Assembly: GCF_031119335.1 (NCBI RefSeq)
Contig: NZ_JAVHXT010000012.1
Location: 1-64,000 of the forward strand
Length of the DNA: 64,000 bases
DNA from: Pedobacter sp.
Lineage (GTDB): Bacteria > Bacteroidota > Bacteroidia > Sphingobacteriales > Sphingobacteriaceae
Direction of reading: 5' to 3'
Below the pieces are notes generated by a model. That model saw only the letters and a list, made by a program, of their open reading frames with translations. It was not told the origin of the DNA and did not search any database. Made by a program: the position numbers and the translations under genes. Positions 9,584 to 18,436 of the stretch are shown in pieces (position 1 is the first letter of the stretch; each line of letters starts with the position of its first letter).

Positions 9584-9615
9584 AACCCATATTAGGATTT
9601 GGTAAACCCACACTA
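9584..9615. promoter_or_regulatory. Candidate LytTR operator: 21-bp-phased direct repeat
   Basis: AACCCATATTA (9584-9594) and AACCCACACTA (9605-9615) are direct repeats exactly 21 bp apart, i.e. two helical turns. This is the spacing used by LytTR-domain regulators. A weaker third copy AACCCCAACTA is at 9651-9661. The spacer separates the kinase/regulator operon from the divergent LamG gene, so the site could control both. Confidence 0.55.
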
Positions 9616-9745
9616 AAACATTGGAGCAACACCTCTCAAATTTGTTGTAAAACCCCAACTATTATTTAGGTATGAAAAGTATAAAATTTGTTTTTGGCTT
9701 CCTAAAATTTCTTTTATCCGAATCTATCCATTAAAAAAATTGAGT

Positions 9746-12172
9746 ATGAAAAAACTTTTTACTTTAACTTATTTATTTAGCCTATTTATATGGGCTATAA
9801 GCACAAAAGCACAGGTTACAAACGGACTGATACAGCACTTCAAGTTTGATAACTCTTTTACCAACGAAGCAGGCAATGTTACATTTTCTGCAACAGCATT
9901 TACAACAAACAGAGATGGCGTACCTAATTCTGCAATTTTAATTAACACCTCAACATTGCAATCGGAGGCAACAATTCCTGGTCTTCCCTACGGAAACAGT
10001 GCTAGGACAATTTCTTTTTGGGCAAAATCTAACGGATTTTCAGGACTAAACTACGACCCTGTCTTTACTTACGGCACTGGAACAAACTCTAACTCGTTTA
10101 GTGGTAGTTTTAGTGTGGATAGAGTAATGGTAAATGCACACACAGATAATGTTACTTATATGCTTGGAGGTGGGACGCAAAATATAGCTGGAACTTGGTA
10201 TCATTTTACCATGACCTACGATGGAACTACAGTAAAACTTTACAGAAATGGAGTAGCCATGGGTCCCGGATTGGCAAAAAACTGGAACACCATTAACAAC
10301 AACGATATCTTTAAACTTGGAATTGGTGTTGGTGGAGAGAAATGGTTTAGTGGCGCTATTGATGACCTCAAAATTTTTGATAGGGCGGTAGACGCATCAG
10401 AAGCAGAGCAGTTATACAAAGGAACTATTGACGTTTGCAGTAATTTGTTAGGCTATTTTGGTTTTGACGAAAACACACTCGACCATACGGAAACTATTGC
10501 TTTTACAACTACAGATGGACCTATGTATCCAATTTCAAGAGTGGTAGGAAGACGAGGAGGAACTGACTATGCGCTGCAAACTTTTCAGGCAGCCACACAA
10601 CCAAGAGAGGCAATAATCCCGGGGCTACCAACTGGAAATACGCAGAGAACAATAGTTTTTTGGATGAGAACAACAACACCTTTTACAACGGGTCAAAATT
10701 ATTTTACTTACGGAGCAGCGGCTAACGCACAAACTTTCGGGCTATACAACAATGCTTCAGGAACCCTTGTTTTTCAAGGCTTTGGAAGCGGAAACGATGT
10801 AGTTGCAACTGGTGCTACAATTGGGCAAAACAGTTGGGCACAAATTGCGCTAGTTCATACTTCTTATATGGTAAAAGTTTTTGTAAATGGCGTACAGCGA
10901 TACAGCTTTACCCCTACAACAACTCTTAATACAGCAAATAGCTCATTTAAAATTGGTGCATTTAATGGCGCTGTTGATGATTTGGCTGTGTACAGCAGAG
11001 CGCTAACTTTCGCTGAAATTGAAAATCTTTATAATAATAGTGCTTTAAATTGTCCTTTCCCTGTTGGCACTGGCTCTTTTCCAATTGTGTATGATTTCGA
11101 CAATAGCCGCACTAATACAGCTGGTTTAAATACTTTTTCAACATCTGGAACTTCTTTTGTAAACGATAGGGCTAACAATACCCTAAAAGCAATATCGCTA
11201 ACAAAACAATCGGTAGCTAATATTTCAATAATCCCGAAAGGTAATACAGCTAGAACAATTTCGATTTGGTATAAAGTTAGCAGCAACGCAAATTCAATTA
11301 TATATACTTATGGTGCAAACGCTGCAAATAAATCGTTTGGACTGTATTTGGGAGGCGCAAATGGAAATCCTGTATTTTACTCAAACACAACCGACAAAAA
11401 TTTTGGAGGAACCTATGCGGCAAACACTTGGCACCATGCTGTTATTACTTATGATGGTAGCACGGTAAAAATGTATATGAATGGAAGTTTGGTTGGAAGT
11501 GAGCCATACACATTGGCAACTGAGGGTAATGGCAACTTTAGAATAGGTAATGACATTACAACAGTAGCTGTAGATGATTTACGTATTTTCAACTACGCTG
11601 TTTCTGATGCAGATGTAGCCAACTTGTATATGGGCAATAATGTACTCCCAGTTAACCTCATTTCTTTCACCGCCAAAGCACATAACAACAGCGTAGCTTT
11701 AACTTGGGAAACCGGGTCAGAAACGAACAACAGGCATTTTGTAATCAAAAGAAGTTTAGATGGTATAAACTTTAGCACGTTAAACACCGTACCGGCAAAA
11801 TCTGCTAACGGCGCTACCTATCAATTTACGGATAACAATCCAGCAGCTGGCACTAATTACTATCAATTATTACAAGTCGACTTAGATGGTACCCCGAAGG
11901 ATTTAGGTATTAAATCTGTGAGTTTTGCATTGCAAAATACTGTAAAAGTGTTTCCAAATCCTACTACAGAGAAAGCAGAGATAACTTTTAATGCAGGTAG
12001 CTTTACAAATGCGAAACTAACCGATGTCAATGGTAAAATATTGCAAAAAATAAGTATCGGAAAATTGCAGCATAGTATTATTTTAAGCCTAATAAATTAT
12101 CCTAAAGGTTTGTACCTATTACAATTGAAAGGAGATAAAGAGAAATTAACTCAAAAAATAGTCAAGCAATAA
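9746..12172 (+). CDS. Secreted triple LamG-domain protein with T9SS sorting tail
   Basis: 808-aa exported protein. A signal peptide (MKKLFTLTYLFSLFIWAISTKAQ) is followed by three concanavalin-A/LamG_3-like domains at about residues 25-230, 235-430 and 440-630, each ending with a motif such as FSGAIDDLKIFDRAV. A fibronectin-like segment (PVNLISFTAK...LTWETGSE) and a C-terminal type IX secretion sorting domain (VFPNPTTEKAEITF...GLYLLQLKG) complete it. Such proteins are usually cell-surface, carbohydrate-binding or adhesive; no catalytic domain is seen. The ATG at 9746 is preferred over an in-frame TTG two codons upstream. Divergence from the LytTR system suggests regulation by it. Confidence 0.88.
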   Translation: MKKLFTLTYLFSLFIWAISTKAQVTNGLIQHFKFDNSFTNEAGNVTFSATAFTTNRDGVPNSAILINTSTLQSEATIPGLPYGNSARTISFWAKSNGFSGLNYDPVFTYGTGTNSNSFSGSFSVDRVMVNAHTDNVTYMLGGGTQNIAGTWYHFTMTYDGTTVKLYRNGVAMGPGLAKNWNTINNNDIFKLGIGVGGEKWFSGAIDDLKIFDRAVDASEAEQLYKGTIDVCSNLLGYFGFDENTLDHTETIAFTTTDGPMYPISRVVGRRGGTDYALQTFQAATQPREAIIPGLPTGNTQRTIVFWMRTTTPFTTGQNYFTYGAAANAQTFGLYNNASGTLVFQGFGSGNDVVATGATIGQNSWAQIALVHTSYMVKVFVNGVQRYSFTPTTTLNTANSSFKIGAFNGAVDDLAVYSRALTFAEIENLYNNSALNCPFPVGTGSFPIVYDFDNSRTNTAGLNTFSTSGTSFVNDRANNTLKAISLTKQSVANISIIPKGNTARTISIWYKVSSNANSIIYTYGANAANKSFGLYLGGANGNPVFYSNTTDKNFGGTYAANTWHHAVITYDGSTVKMYMNGSLVGSEPYTLATEGNGNFRIGNDITTVAVDDLRIFNYAVSDADVANLYMGNNVLPVNLISFTAKAHNNSVALTWETGSETNNRHFVIKRSLDGINFSTLNTVPAKSANGATYQFTDNNPAAGTNYYQLLQVDLDGTPKDLGIKSVSFALQNTVKVFPNPTTEKAEITFNAGSFTNAKLTDVNGKILQKISIGKLQHSIILSLINYPKGLYLLQLKGDKEKLTQKIVKQ

Positions 12173-12190
12173 GCAATTCTTCTTAAATGT

Positions 12191-12221
12191 AAAAGCCCGC
12201 CGATTTTATCGACGGGCTTTC
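12191..12221. terminator. Bidirectional terminator
   Basis: AAAGCCCG (12192-12199) and CGGGCTTT (12213-12220) form the core of a GC-rich stem flanked by A- and T-rich sequence, between the convergent LamG and aldo/keto reductase genes. Confidence 0.8.
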
Positions 12222-12238
12222 GTATGTTTAAACTGGTT

Positions 12239-13222
12239 TTAAAACTGCGGCACTACAGGCTTCGTTTTTACAATTGCTTCTATTTCATTCACCACATCAT
12301 CAGTTAACAAAGGTAAAACTTCTAATACCTGCAAATTTTCTTGCAATTGCGGTACTTTCGAAGCGCCTAAAATTACCGTGCTTACGTTCGGGTTTTTCAA
12401 GCACCAAGCAATAGATAGTTTTGCTAAAGAAACATCTAAACTATTAGCTAATTGTTGTAGTGCATTAGCTTTCTCCATTCTATCAGCAGCTAAAGTTCTA
12501 TCTTTTAGCCACTCTAAACCTTGCATGGCCAATCGAGTACCCTCTATTCCACTATTGGTATATTTACCAGATAAAATACCCGATGCCAATGGCGACCAAA
12601 TGGTAGTTCCCAATCCGTGGTTATTGAACAAGTGCAAAAATTCATTTTCCAACTTGTTACGTTCGAACAAATTGTATTGTGGCTGCTCCATTGTTGGGCC
12701 AATTAAATGATATTGTTTAGCTACTGCGATGGCTTCCATAATTTCGGCCGCACTCCACTCTGATGTTCCCCAATACAAAATTTTGCCTTGTTGCAAAAGT
12801 GCATTCATGGCAAAAACGGTCTCTTCAATTGGTGTGTTTTTATCTGGGCGATGACAGAAGTACAGATCCAAATAATCTACCTGCAAACGCTTTAATGCTG
12901 CGTTACAAGCTTCAATAATATGCTTACGCGATAAACCTACTTGGTTAGGACCTTTTCTCTCTGCACCAAAAAACACCTTGCTAGAAACTACAAAGGTATC
13001 ACGCTCCCATTTTTTTGCTTTAAGGATGTTCCCCATCACAATTTCCGATTTACCTTCTGCGTAACCTTCAGCATTGTCAAAAAAGTTAACGCCAGCATCG
13101 TAAGCCACGCCCATCAATTCATCAGCTGTCTTATCACTAATTTGATTACCGAATGTTAACCAGCTACCAAAAGATAGCGCACTCACCTGTAATCCAGATT
13201 TCCCTAGTCTTCTATATTCCAT
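12239..13222 (-). CDS. Aldo/keto reductase (Kv-beta/AKR6-like)
   Basis: 327-aa NADPH-dependent aldo/keto reductase. It begins with the family-typical MEYRRLGKSGLQVS strand. The catalytic tetrad is visible as Asp and Tyr in FDNAEGYAEGKSE, Lys in VSSKVFFG and His in FCHRPDK; a C-terminal phosphate-binding ILGASK segment is present. Length and motifs fit the voltage-gated potassium-channel beta-subunit-like subfamily, whose bacterial members reduce small aldehydes such as methylglyoxal; physiological substrate unknown. It is divergent from the M28 peptidase gene. Confidence 0.92.
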   Translation of the reverse strand: MEYRRLGKSGLQVSALSFGSWLTFGNQISDKTADELMGVAYDAGVNFFDNAEGYAEGKSEIVMGNILKAKKWERDTFVVSSKVFFGAERKGPNQVGLSRKHIIEACNAALKRLQVDYLDLYFCHRPDKNTPIEETVFAMNALLQQGKILYWGTSEWSAAEIMEAIAVAKQYHLIGPTMEQPQYNLFERNKLENEFLHLFNNHGLGTTIWSPLASGILSGKYTNSGIEGTRLAMQGLEWLKDRTLAADRMEKANALQQLANSLDVSLAKLSIAWCLKNPNVSTVILGASKVPQLQENLQVLEVLPLLTDDVVNEIEAIVKTKPVVPQF

Positions 13223-13345
13223 TTTATGAAAATTTTATGTGGCAATTTACTTACTTACCAGCAAATGAAAAATGAACTAACAAGTTTTTACAAAAACAAA
13301 ACTTTTTTGACGGATATTCATAACTTTAAAACTCAATTGAAAAGC

Positions 13346-14281
13346 ATGAAAAGATTATTATTGATTATACCGTTGGCGTTGCAGCTAGGTTGTGGTTCGG
13401 TTAAAGAAGCAAAAACTGTCAACAGTCAATTACTAAAAGACGTAGAGATTTTATCATCAGATGAGTACGAAGGACGTAAATCTGGAACTAAGGGCAGTGA
13501 ACTATCGAGAGCTTATTTGGTAAAACGATTAAAGGAGATTGGCGTAGAAGCTCACCCCAATTTTGGCAAATACGAGCAGAATTTCGAAATTAAGACCAAG
13601 AACAGTGTTACTAAGGGCATCAATCTTGTTTCTTATGTAAAAGGTAAATCTGACGATGTGATTGTAATTTCGGCACATTACGACCATATCGGTATCATTA
13701 AGGATGAAATTTACAACGGTGCAGATGATAACGCTTCTGGCGTGGCAGCACTGTTGAGTTTTGCAAAGTATTTCAAGGCAAACCAACCTAACTACACCTT
13801 AGTGTTTGCTTTATTTGATGCAGAGGAAGTGGGTTTACAAGGCGCAAAAGCATTTGTTGCTAATCCACCAGTTGGTTTAGAAAAGATCAAGCTAAACATT
13901 AATATGGATATGATTAGCCACAACGATAAAGGAGAGCTATATGTGGCTGGAACATTTAAATATCCTGAATTGAAAAAGTATTTGATTACCACTAATCCGA
14001 ATATCAAATTGCTTGCTGGCCACGACGACCCAAAATTAGGGCATGATGATTGGACCAACCAAAGTGACCAAGGTGCTTTTAATGCAAAGAATATTCCCTT
14101 TCTTTATTTTGGTGTAGAAGATCATAAGGACTACCACAAAGCCACAGATGAGTTTAAAAACATTAATCAAGAGTTTTACACCAACGCCGTAAGTGTAATA
14201 TTGGAAGTAGTTAAGAATATAGACCAGAAGCGGGATATAGAAAGTATTTTTAGAGGCAACTTGCAAATGAATAAGCAATAA
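13346..14281 (+). CDS. M28-family metallopeptidase, predicted lipoprotein
   Basis: 311-aa zinc aminopeptidase-like protein. The chosen ATG gives a lipoprotein signal (MKRLLLIIPLALQLGC, Cys16); an in-frame ATG at 13226 would put 40 residues before it and destroy the signal. The zinc ligands and catalytic acid are visible in ISAHYDHIG, NGADDNASGVA, FDAEEVGLQGA and MDMIS, with a final His in FGVEDHKDYH. The protein is probably anchored in the periplasm or at the outer membrane and degrades peptides. It ends in a strong bidirectional terminator. Confidence 0.9.
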   Translation: MKRLLLIIPLALQLGCGSVKEAKTVNSQLLKDVEILSSDEYEGRKSGTKGSELSRAYLVKRLKEIGVEAHPNFGKYEQNFEIKTKNSVTKGINLVSYVKGKSDDVIVISAHYDHIGIIKDEIYNGADDNASGVAALLSFAKYFKANQPNYTLVFALFDAEEVGLQGAKAFVANPPVGLEKIKLNINMDMISHNDKGELYVAGTFKYPELKKYLITTNPNIKLLAGHDDPKLGHDDWTNQSDQGAFNAKNIPFLYFGVEDHKDYHKATDEFKNINQEFYTNAVSVILEVVKNIDQKRDIESIFRGNLQMNKQ

Positions 14282-14314
14282 AAAAGTCCCAGCTAAACCA
14301 GCTGGGACTTTTTT
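14281..14314. terminator. Strong bidirectional terminator
   Basis: AAGTCCCAGCT (14284-14294) and its complement at 14300-14310 form an 11-bp stem with a 5-nt loop, an A-run on the left and TTTTTT on the right, between convergent genes. Confidence 0.9.
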
Positions 14315-14315
14315 A

Positions 14316-14582
14316 TTAGAAGTCTATATCAACTATTGAATTTATGGGCACATGAACATTGTTCTTTAACTGCAGGTATTTCTCAGTAACCGACCACACG
14401 GTGGTGCTTACCTTTTTTATCCCTTGCTTTGTATTAAAGGCAATATAGGCTTTAGATTTAAATTCGTTACCTAGCCTTTGAGCATAGGAAAGCTTTGATA
14501 ACATCTCTTCAGACAATTTTATGTCTGCAGGCAAAAACTCGTGTACGTTTATTTCTTCCTTTTCAATTAATTCCCCAATCAT
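14316..14582 (-). CDS. Conserved-looking small hypothetical protein
   Basis: 88 aa from the ATG at 14580-14582 (MIGELIEKEE...). An upstream in-frame start would add 20 mostly hydrophobic residues that do not look like a good signal. The C-terminal half is beta-rich (SKAYIAFNTKQG, HVPINSIVDIDF). I do not recognise a family. It is a single gene between terminators, with no obvious functional partner. Confidence 0.6.
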   Translation of the reverse strand: MIGELIEKEEINVHEFLPADIKLSEEMLSKLSYAQRLGNEFKSKAYIAFNTKQGIKKVSTTVWSVTEKYLQLKNNVHVPINSIVDIDF

Positions 14583-14683
14583 AAGTATTATATTTTTGTT
14601 TAACAAGCTTAACAATTTTTTAAAAGAATAACAATAAAGCAACTTATTTTTTAGACAATTGATTGTAAAAATTTAAGTATAAA

Positions 14684-14705
14684 AAAAGCCGCAATTGCGA
14701 CTTTT
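14684..14705 (-). terminator. Terminator of the S41 peptidase gene
   Basis: On the minus strand AAAAG-CGCAATTGCG-CTTTT is followed by a T-run (from TTTTTTTAT), just past the stop codon at 14727. Confidence 0.65.
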
Positions 14706-14726
14706 CTCGGTAGTAACTTTTTTTTT

Positions 14727-16391
14727 TTATTTATTCACCCTATGTCTATCTTCAATCATACCAACAAAACTATTGTCTCTTACCGGTTCCATTTTTTGTA
14801 AGCTTTTTACACTAATTGTTTGGCCCTGTACAGACATGGTAGATCTTGCCTTGTCTGTGGTAATCGTAGCACCTGGAGCTAAAATTTTAAGTGCAGTAGC
14901 TAGATAGCCCTCTTTCACATCTCCAAAATCATATCTTGGATCATCCCAAATGTCTCCTGTTTTATCTAAGTCTTCATCATAATCAGGGTCGGGCTTTATA
15001 CCATCATAATAGGATCCTTGTCCAAGAGAGTTTTTAGTATCAAACATTGAATAATAAACCTTATATCTATTTTCAATTACTATTGGAAAAAAACCAATAG
15101 GTTTACCATAAGTTGTAACTCCAACTACTTTTACATTCAAATATGGTTTTAATGAATTAATCACTAACTCACTGGCCGAAGCTGTGTTATCAGTAACAAG
15201 AAAAACAACATTTTGAATACCATTGAGACTGCCTTTTTTACTAAAATAGCTAGTATTATTTGCTACTGAATAAGGATTTGATTTGTAATCAAAATAATTA
15301 TACAATTTACCATTTGGACCAAATTGAGCCTTGCCGTTTTCGTCTGGTATTGCTTGGTTCTTCAGAATAGTGGCTTGGTTATTTTGCATAGTACTATTGT
15401 AATGTTCCGAAAACATCACTTTACCATTAGTAGATGATGGAGCAATCAAATTGATTAAATATTCGGCAGTTTGAATGTATCCACCACCGTTGTATCTTAA
15501 ATCAATAATTAAATCTGTTACTCCTTTATTACCAAATTCATTAAAAGCTGCATCCAAATTTACATCTGCCGGGTTGCTGGTTGAAGATGTGCTTAGCCTA
15601 GAAAACCTTGCCATTGCAAAATAACCAATTTTTTTTGCTCCAGTGTTAAATACCTTTTGAGCATATACAGGACTACTCTTTGTGTAAACAGCCTTAGTTA
15701 AACTTTTGGTAAACGGAACGTTGTCAATATACCCTCTGCCTTCTAAATTAACTACATTTTGTGCTAATTGAGAATTTAAATTAGTACGTTCGTTATCGTA
15801 ATTAGCTCCTATAGCCGATCCATTCACCTTGGTTACTACCATGCCGCGTTTAATGCCAGCAGCCATTGCGGGTGACTTATCATAAACAGCAGTTACGAAT
15901 AACAAATACGAACGCGTAGTTGCATTGGTGATATACGGAACCAAACGCAAACCTATATCATTTCCATTACCCTCTAGGTTTACAGCTAAGTTTTTATCTA
16001 TTACAAATCCAGTGGTAGACGGATTTTCTTCAGTTTTATCCGAAATATATGAAAATTTAGAGCCCGTTTGCCCAACTTTCCATTCTCCTGGATTAGAATA
16101 TTTGGTGAGCTCAAATAGTGCTGCCTTATAATTTAAAAAGCCGGTAGAAAGCGAGGTATATTTTCTAGGATTAAAATCTGCGTAAGTTGGTAATTTTTCA
16201 TTCCAATAATATACTTCTTTAGCGTATAGAAATATAGAATCTAAACTCAAAGGCACAGTTGCTGTACCAGGAGTTGTTGGCGTTACTACAGGTGGCTCCG
16301 GTGTAGGTGTTGGCTCCACCTTATTCTTTTTACACGCACCTAGAATTAACATTGATGCCATAGTAAGCATCAAAAAATATTTTTTATTCAT
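14727..16391 (-). CDS. S41-family (C-terminal processing) peptidase, lipoprotein
   Basis: 554-aa serine peptidase of the tail-specific protease family. The ATG at 16389-16391 gives a lipoprotein signal (MNKKYFLMLTMASMLILGAC) followed by a Thr/Pro-rich linker (PTPTPEPPVVTPTTPGT). A helical N-terminal domain, a PDZ domain (AAGIKRGMVVTKVNG) and the peptidase core follow; the nucleophile is in DNTASASELV and the general-base Lys in TYGKPIG, with IDLRYNGGG typical of the fold. The frame is open a further 22 codons upstream, but those would bury the lipobox. It is probably a periplasm-facing processing or quality-control protease. Confidence 0.9.
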   Translation of the reverse strand: MNKKYFLMLTMASMLILGACKKNKVEPTPTPEPPVVTPTTPGTATVPLSLDSIFLYAKEVYYWNEKLPTYADFNPRKYTSLSTGFLNYKAALFELTKYSNPGEWKVGQTGSKFSYISDKTEENPSTTGFVIDKNLAVNLEGNGNDIGLRLVPYITNATTRSYLLFVTAVYDKSPAMAAGIKRGMVVTKVNGSAIGANYDNERTNLNSQLAQNVVNLEGRGYIDNVPFTKSLTKAVYTKSSPVYAQKVFNTGAKKIGYFAMARFSRLSTSSTSNPADVNLDAAFNEFGNKGVTDLIIDLRYNGGGYIQTAEYLINLIAPSSTNGKVMFSEHYNSTMQNNQATILKNQAIPDENGKAQFGPNGKLYNYFDYKSNPYSVANNTSYFSKKGSLNGIQNVVFLVTDNTASASELVINSLKPYLNVKVVGVTTYGKPIGFFPIVIENRYKVYYSMFDTKNSLGQGSYYDGIKPDPDYDEDLDKTGDIWDDPRYDFGDVKEGYLATALKILAPGATITTDKARSTMSVQGQTISVKSLQKMEPVRDNSFVGMIEDRHRVNK

Positions 16392-16429
16392 TTTATAATT
16401 AATAAGCACACTAATTAACGAAATATTAT

Positions 16430-17035
16430 CTACAATATTTCTGTTACAGAAAAACATTTTATATCTGAATTTACGATTTTAAATTCGCTTTGGTTTTTAG
16501 GCACAATCAACACAAGGTCATCTTTTTCAAGACCTTGCTCTTTTAATAATTGATCAACGGTTAAATGAAGTGAATTTTTATACTCTTTTGTAAAATACAA
16601 TTTCAGGTACTGCTCTAAACCATTCCACTCTAGTTGCTTTATTTTATTAATGGCAATTGCCGGATTTCCCTCCGCAAGAATAAAAATCTGTTTCCTATCT
16701 ATAACTGCCTCCTGTAATAAGTTAAGTACTCCTTGAAACAACAATAGCTTTAAAGGTAAACGAGCTGTTTCATGAAGCAGATCAAAATTGTGCTGGTATT
16801 TTTCTGGAATGGAGAATTTGTCCGCAGTTTTCTTAAAAATATCAATACTACCCGCTTTCTCGTATTCGGCACTCATAAAATCTATAATTACCTTTGCATC
16901 AATCTGCTCAGAATACGCCATAAATTCAGAGAACAAATAATATACTTGCAATAAATAGTCTTTCTGAGGATATAATGCATCGTCTAGAACAATAGCGACC
17001 GCCTTTTTATCTGTTAAGAATTTTTCAAATGCCAT
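16430..17035 (-). CDS. Degenerate HAD-superfamily protein (probable pseudoenzyme)
   Basis: 201 aa with the shape of a haloacid dehalogenase-like phosphatase of a Bacteroidota subfamily (DALYPQKDYLLQVYYLF followed by a helical cap). The catalytic motifs look lost: motif I reads VLDDALYP where DLDDTLYP is expected, so the nucleophilic Asp is Val and the Thr is Ala; motif II reads LAEGNP; the motif III Lys and motif IV Asp pair are not evident (VLIVPKNQSEF). It may act as a binding or regulatory protein. It lies 33 nt downstream of the pre-ATP-grasp-like gene, suggesting an operon. Confidence 0.6.
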   Translation of the reverse strand: MAFEKFLTDKKAVAIVLDDALYPQKDYLLQVYYLFSEFMAYSEQIDAKVIIDFMSAEYEKAGSIDIFKKTADKFSIPEKYQHNFDLLHETARLPLKLLLFQGVLNLLQEAVIDRKQIFILAEGNPAIAINKIKQLEWNGLEQYLKLYFTKEYKNSLHLTVDQLLKEQGLEKDDLVLIVPKNQSEFKIVNSDIKCFSVTEIL

Positions 17036-17068
17036 GAGATGATGTTAAGTATTAGCAAATACTATTTT

Positions 17069-17542
17069 TTAAGGATTTGGAATGGATACTAAGTTTAACT
17101 CCTTAGTTTCGGCATCAATGTTATATACGCCGTTTAACGTAGCTTGCTCGGTTAGATTGAGATTATTTTCTCTACTACTATAAAGCAACTTTCCGTTATC
17201 GAAAACAAGCCAGTCCGTAACTTTTATAGATTTGTATTGTGGATTTGCTGGCAACAATACATTCAATCCAAACTCTTCAAATAATACCAACGACTTTGCC
17301 ATTGCATTAATTTCAGCTTCATAAAGTGAAACTAGCATATCTATTCCATAATCTAAACATTTAGTGAGCAAATTGTGAGCTAGCACATCAGCATTCCAAT
17401 CTCCTAATTCTACGAAACTGTAAGCGCTAGTAGTTATGCTCGGCATGGCTCCATAATCGCCTAAAACTACTTCCGAACCCTCAAACGCTTTAACCAACTT
17501 TAAAGCCGTGGCTGTTTTACCTCCAGTAATTAATATTTTCAA
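17069..17542 (-). CDS. Pre-ATP-grasp/Rossmann-like protein lacking the ATP-grasp domain
   Basis: 157 aa starting MKILITGGKTATALKLVKAF, a Rossmann-like strand-loop-helix with a Gly-rich loop as in the N-terminal domain of carbamoyl-phosphate-synthase-type ATP-grasp ligases. The full ATP-grasp domain (about 170 further residues) is absent; the C-terminal 50 residues (VFDNGKLLYSSRENN...) are a short beta-rich tail. It is probably co-transcribed with the HAD-like gene. Whether it is a shortened relative or an independent family cannot be decided here. Confidence 0.5.
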   Translation of the reverse strand: MKILITGGKTATALKLVKAFEGSEVVLGDYGAMPSITTSAYSFVELGDWNADVLAHNLLTKCLDYGIDMLVSLYEAEINAMAKSLVLFEEFGLNVLLPANPQYKSIKVTDWLVFDNGKLLYSSRENNLNLTEQATLNGVYNIDAETKELNLVSIPNP

Positions 17543-17645
17543 TTGTTGTATTGCTTTATTGTTATATTGCTTTATTGTTTGGGTTTCGACACGCTTAGGC
17601 TAACAAACTGCCTACTGTAAACTGCTTACTGAGAACTGCCAACTA
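17541..17645. repeat. Two short-period degenerate tandem repeats
   Basis: A 16-bp unit (ATTGCTTTATTGTTAT) occurs about twice in 17549-17580. Then a 14-bp unit, best read on the minus strand as GCAGTTCTCAGTAA / GCAGTTTACAGTAG / GCAGTTTG, fills 17604-17640. The second array supplies the last codons and the stop of the downstream-ending ABC gene. Confidence 0.6.
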
Positions 17646-18288
17646 TTAACCCGTCTTTCATGGTGACTACCCTATCGCTTATTTTAGCTAGTTCGTTATT
17701 ATGAGTTACGATAACAAAAGTTTGCTTAAAGTTATCTCGTAAACTGATGAATAACTGATGTAGGGCATCTGCATTTGCTGAGTCTAAATTTCCAGAAGGT
17801 TCGTCAGCAAGCACAATAGAAGGGTTATTTACCAAAGCTCTAGCTACAGAAATACGTTGCTGTTCGCCGCCTGAAAGCTCATTAGGTTTGTGATGGGCCC
17901 TATCTTTCAAGCCAAACAAATCCAAAAGTTCCGCGGCTCTTTTCTCCGCTTCCTTTTTACTTTTTTTTGCAATAAAAGCCGGAATGCAAATATTTTCCAA
18001 AGCATTAAACTCTGGCAACAAATGATGAAACTGAAACACAAAGCCGATATTCTGGTTTCTAAAAGCACTTAAGCCGCTACCCGAAAGTCTGCTAACTTCT
18101 GTTCCTTTTAACATTACCGTACCGGCATCAGGCTGATCTAATGTTCCCAAAATATGTAATAAGGTACTTTTGCCAGCGCCAGATGCGCCAATAATACTCA
18201 CAATCTCCCCTTCATTTACTTCAAAATCTACACCTTTTAAAATCTGGAGACTACCGTATGCTTTTTTTATCCCTTTGGCTTGTAACAT
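17626..18288 (-). CDS. lolD: ABC transporter ATP-binding protein (LolD/MacB type)
   Basis: 220-aa ATPase with Walker [11 protein letters not shown]-loop, signature LSGGEQQR, Walker B VLADEPSG and the switch His in IVTHN. Length and sequence fit the LolD/FtsE/MacB subgroup that energises lipoprotein release or peptide extrusion with a separate permease. No permease is adjacent, which is usual for lolD in Bacteroidota. The last codons and the stop lie in a degenerate tandem repeat, so the C-terminus has probably been remodelled. Confidence 0.88.
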   Translation of the reverse strand: MLQAKGIKKAYGSLQILKGVDFEVNEGEIVSIIGASGAGKSTLLHILGTLDQPDAGTVMLKGTEVSRLSGSGLSAFRNQNIGFVFQFHHLLPEFNALENICIPAFIAKKSKKEAEKRAAELLDLFGLKDRAHHKPNELSGGEQQRISVARALVNNPSIVLADEPSGNLDSANADALHQLFISLRDNFKQTFVIVTHNNELAKISDRVVTMKDGLIVGSSQ

Positions 18289-18386
18289 AATGCAAATGTA
18301 GGTTAATTGTTGAAAGGTTGGAAGGTTACAAAGTTGAAATGTTAATTGAGCGGCAGAAAAGAAATCGATAATTTCTAAAAATAAAC

Positions 18387-18416
18387 TTGGAAATCAAAAA
18401 ACTGTTATTAACTTTG
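18387..18416 (+). promoter_or_regulatory. Promoter TTG-N19-TAACTTTG
   Basis: TTG at 18387-18389 and TAACTTTG at 18409-18416 with a 19-bp spacer match the vegetative consensus. The -7 box shares its CTTTG with the left arm of the palindrome at 18412-18426. Confidence 0.7.
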
Positions 18417-18426
18417 AAACACAAAG
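18412..18426 (+). promoter_or_regulatory. CTTTG-N5-CAAAG palindrome, copy 1
   Basis: CTTTG AAACA CAAAG followed by CACTTT, 10 nt before the ATG at 18437. Two further copies are at 19451 and 19830, all within 1.4 kb of a winged-helix regulator gene. Confidence 0.65.
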
Positions 18427-18436
18427 CACTTTAAAA

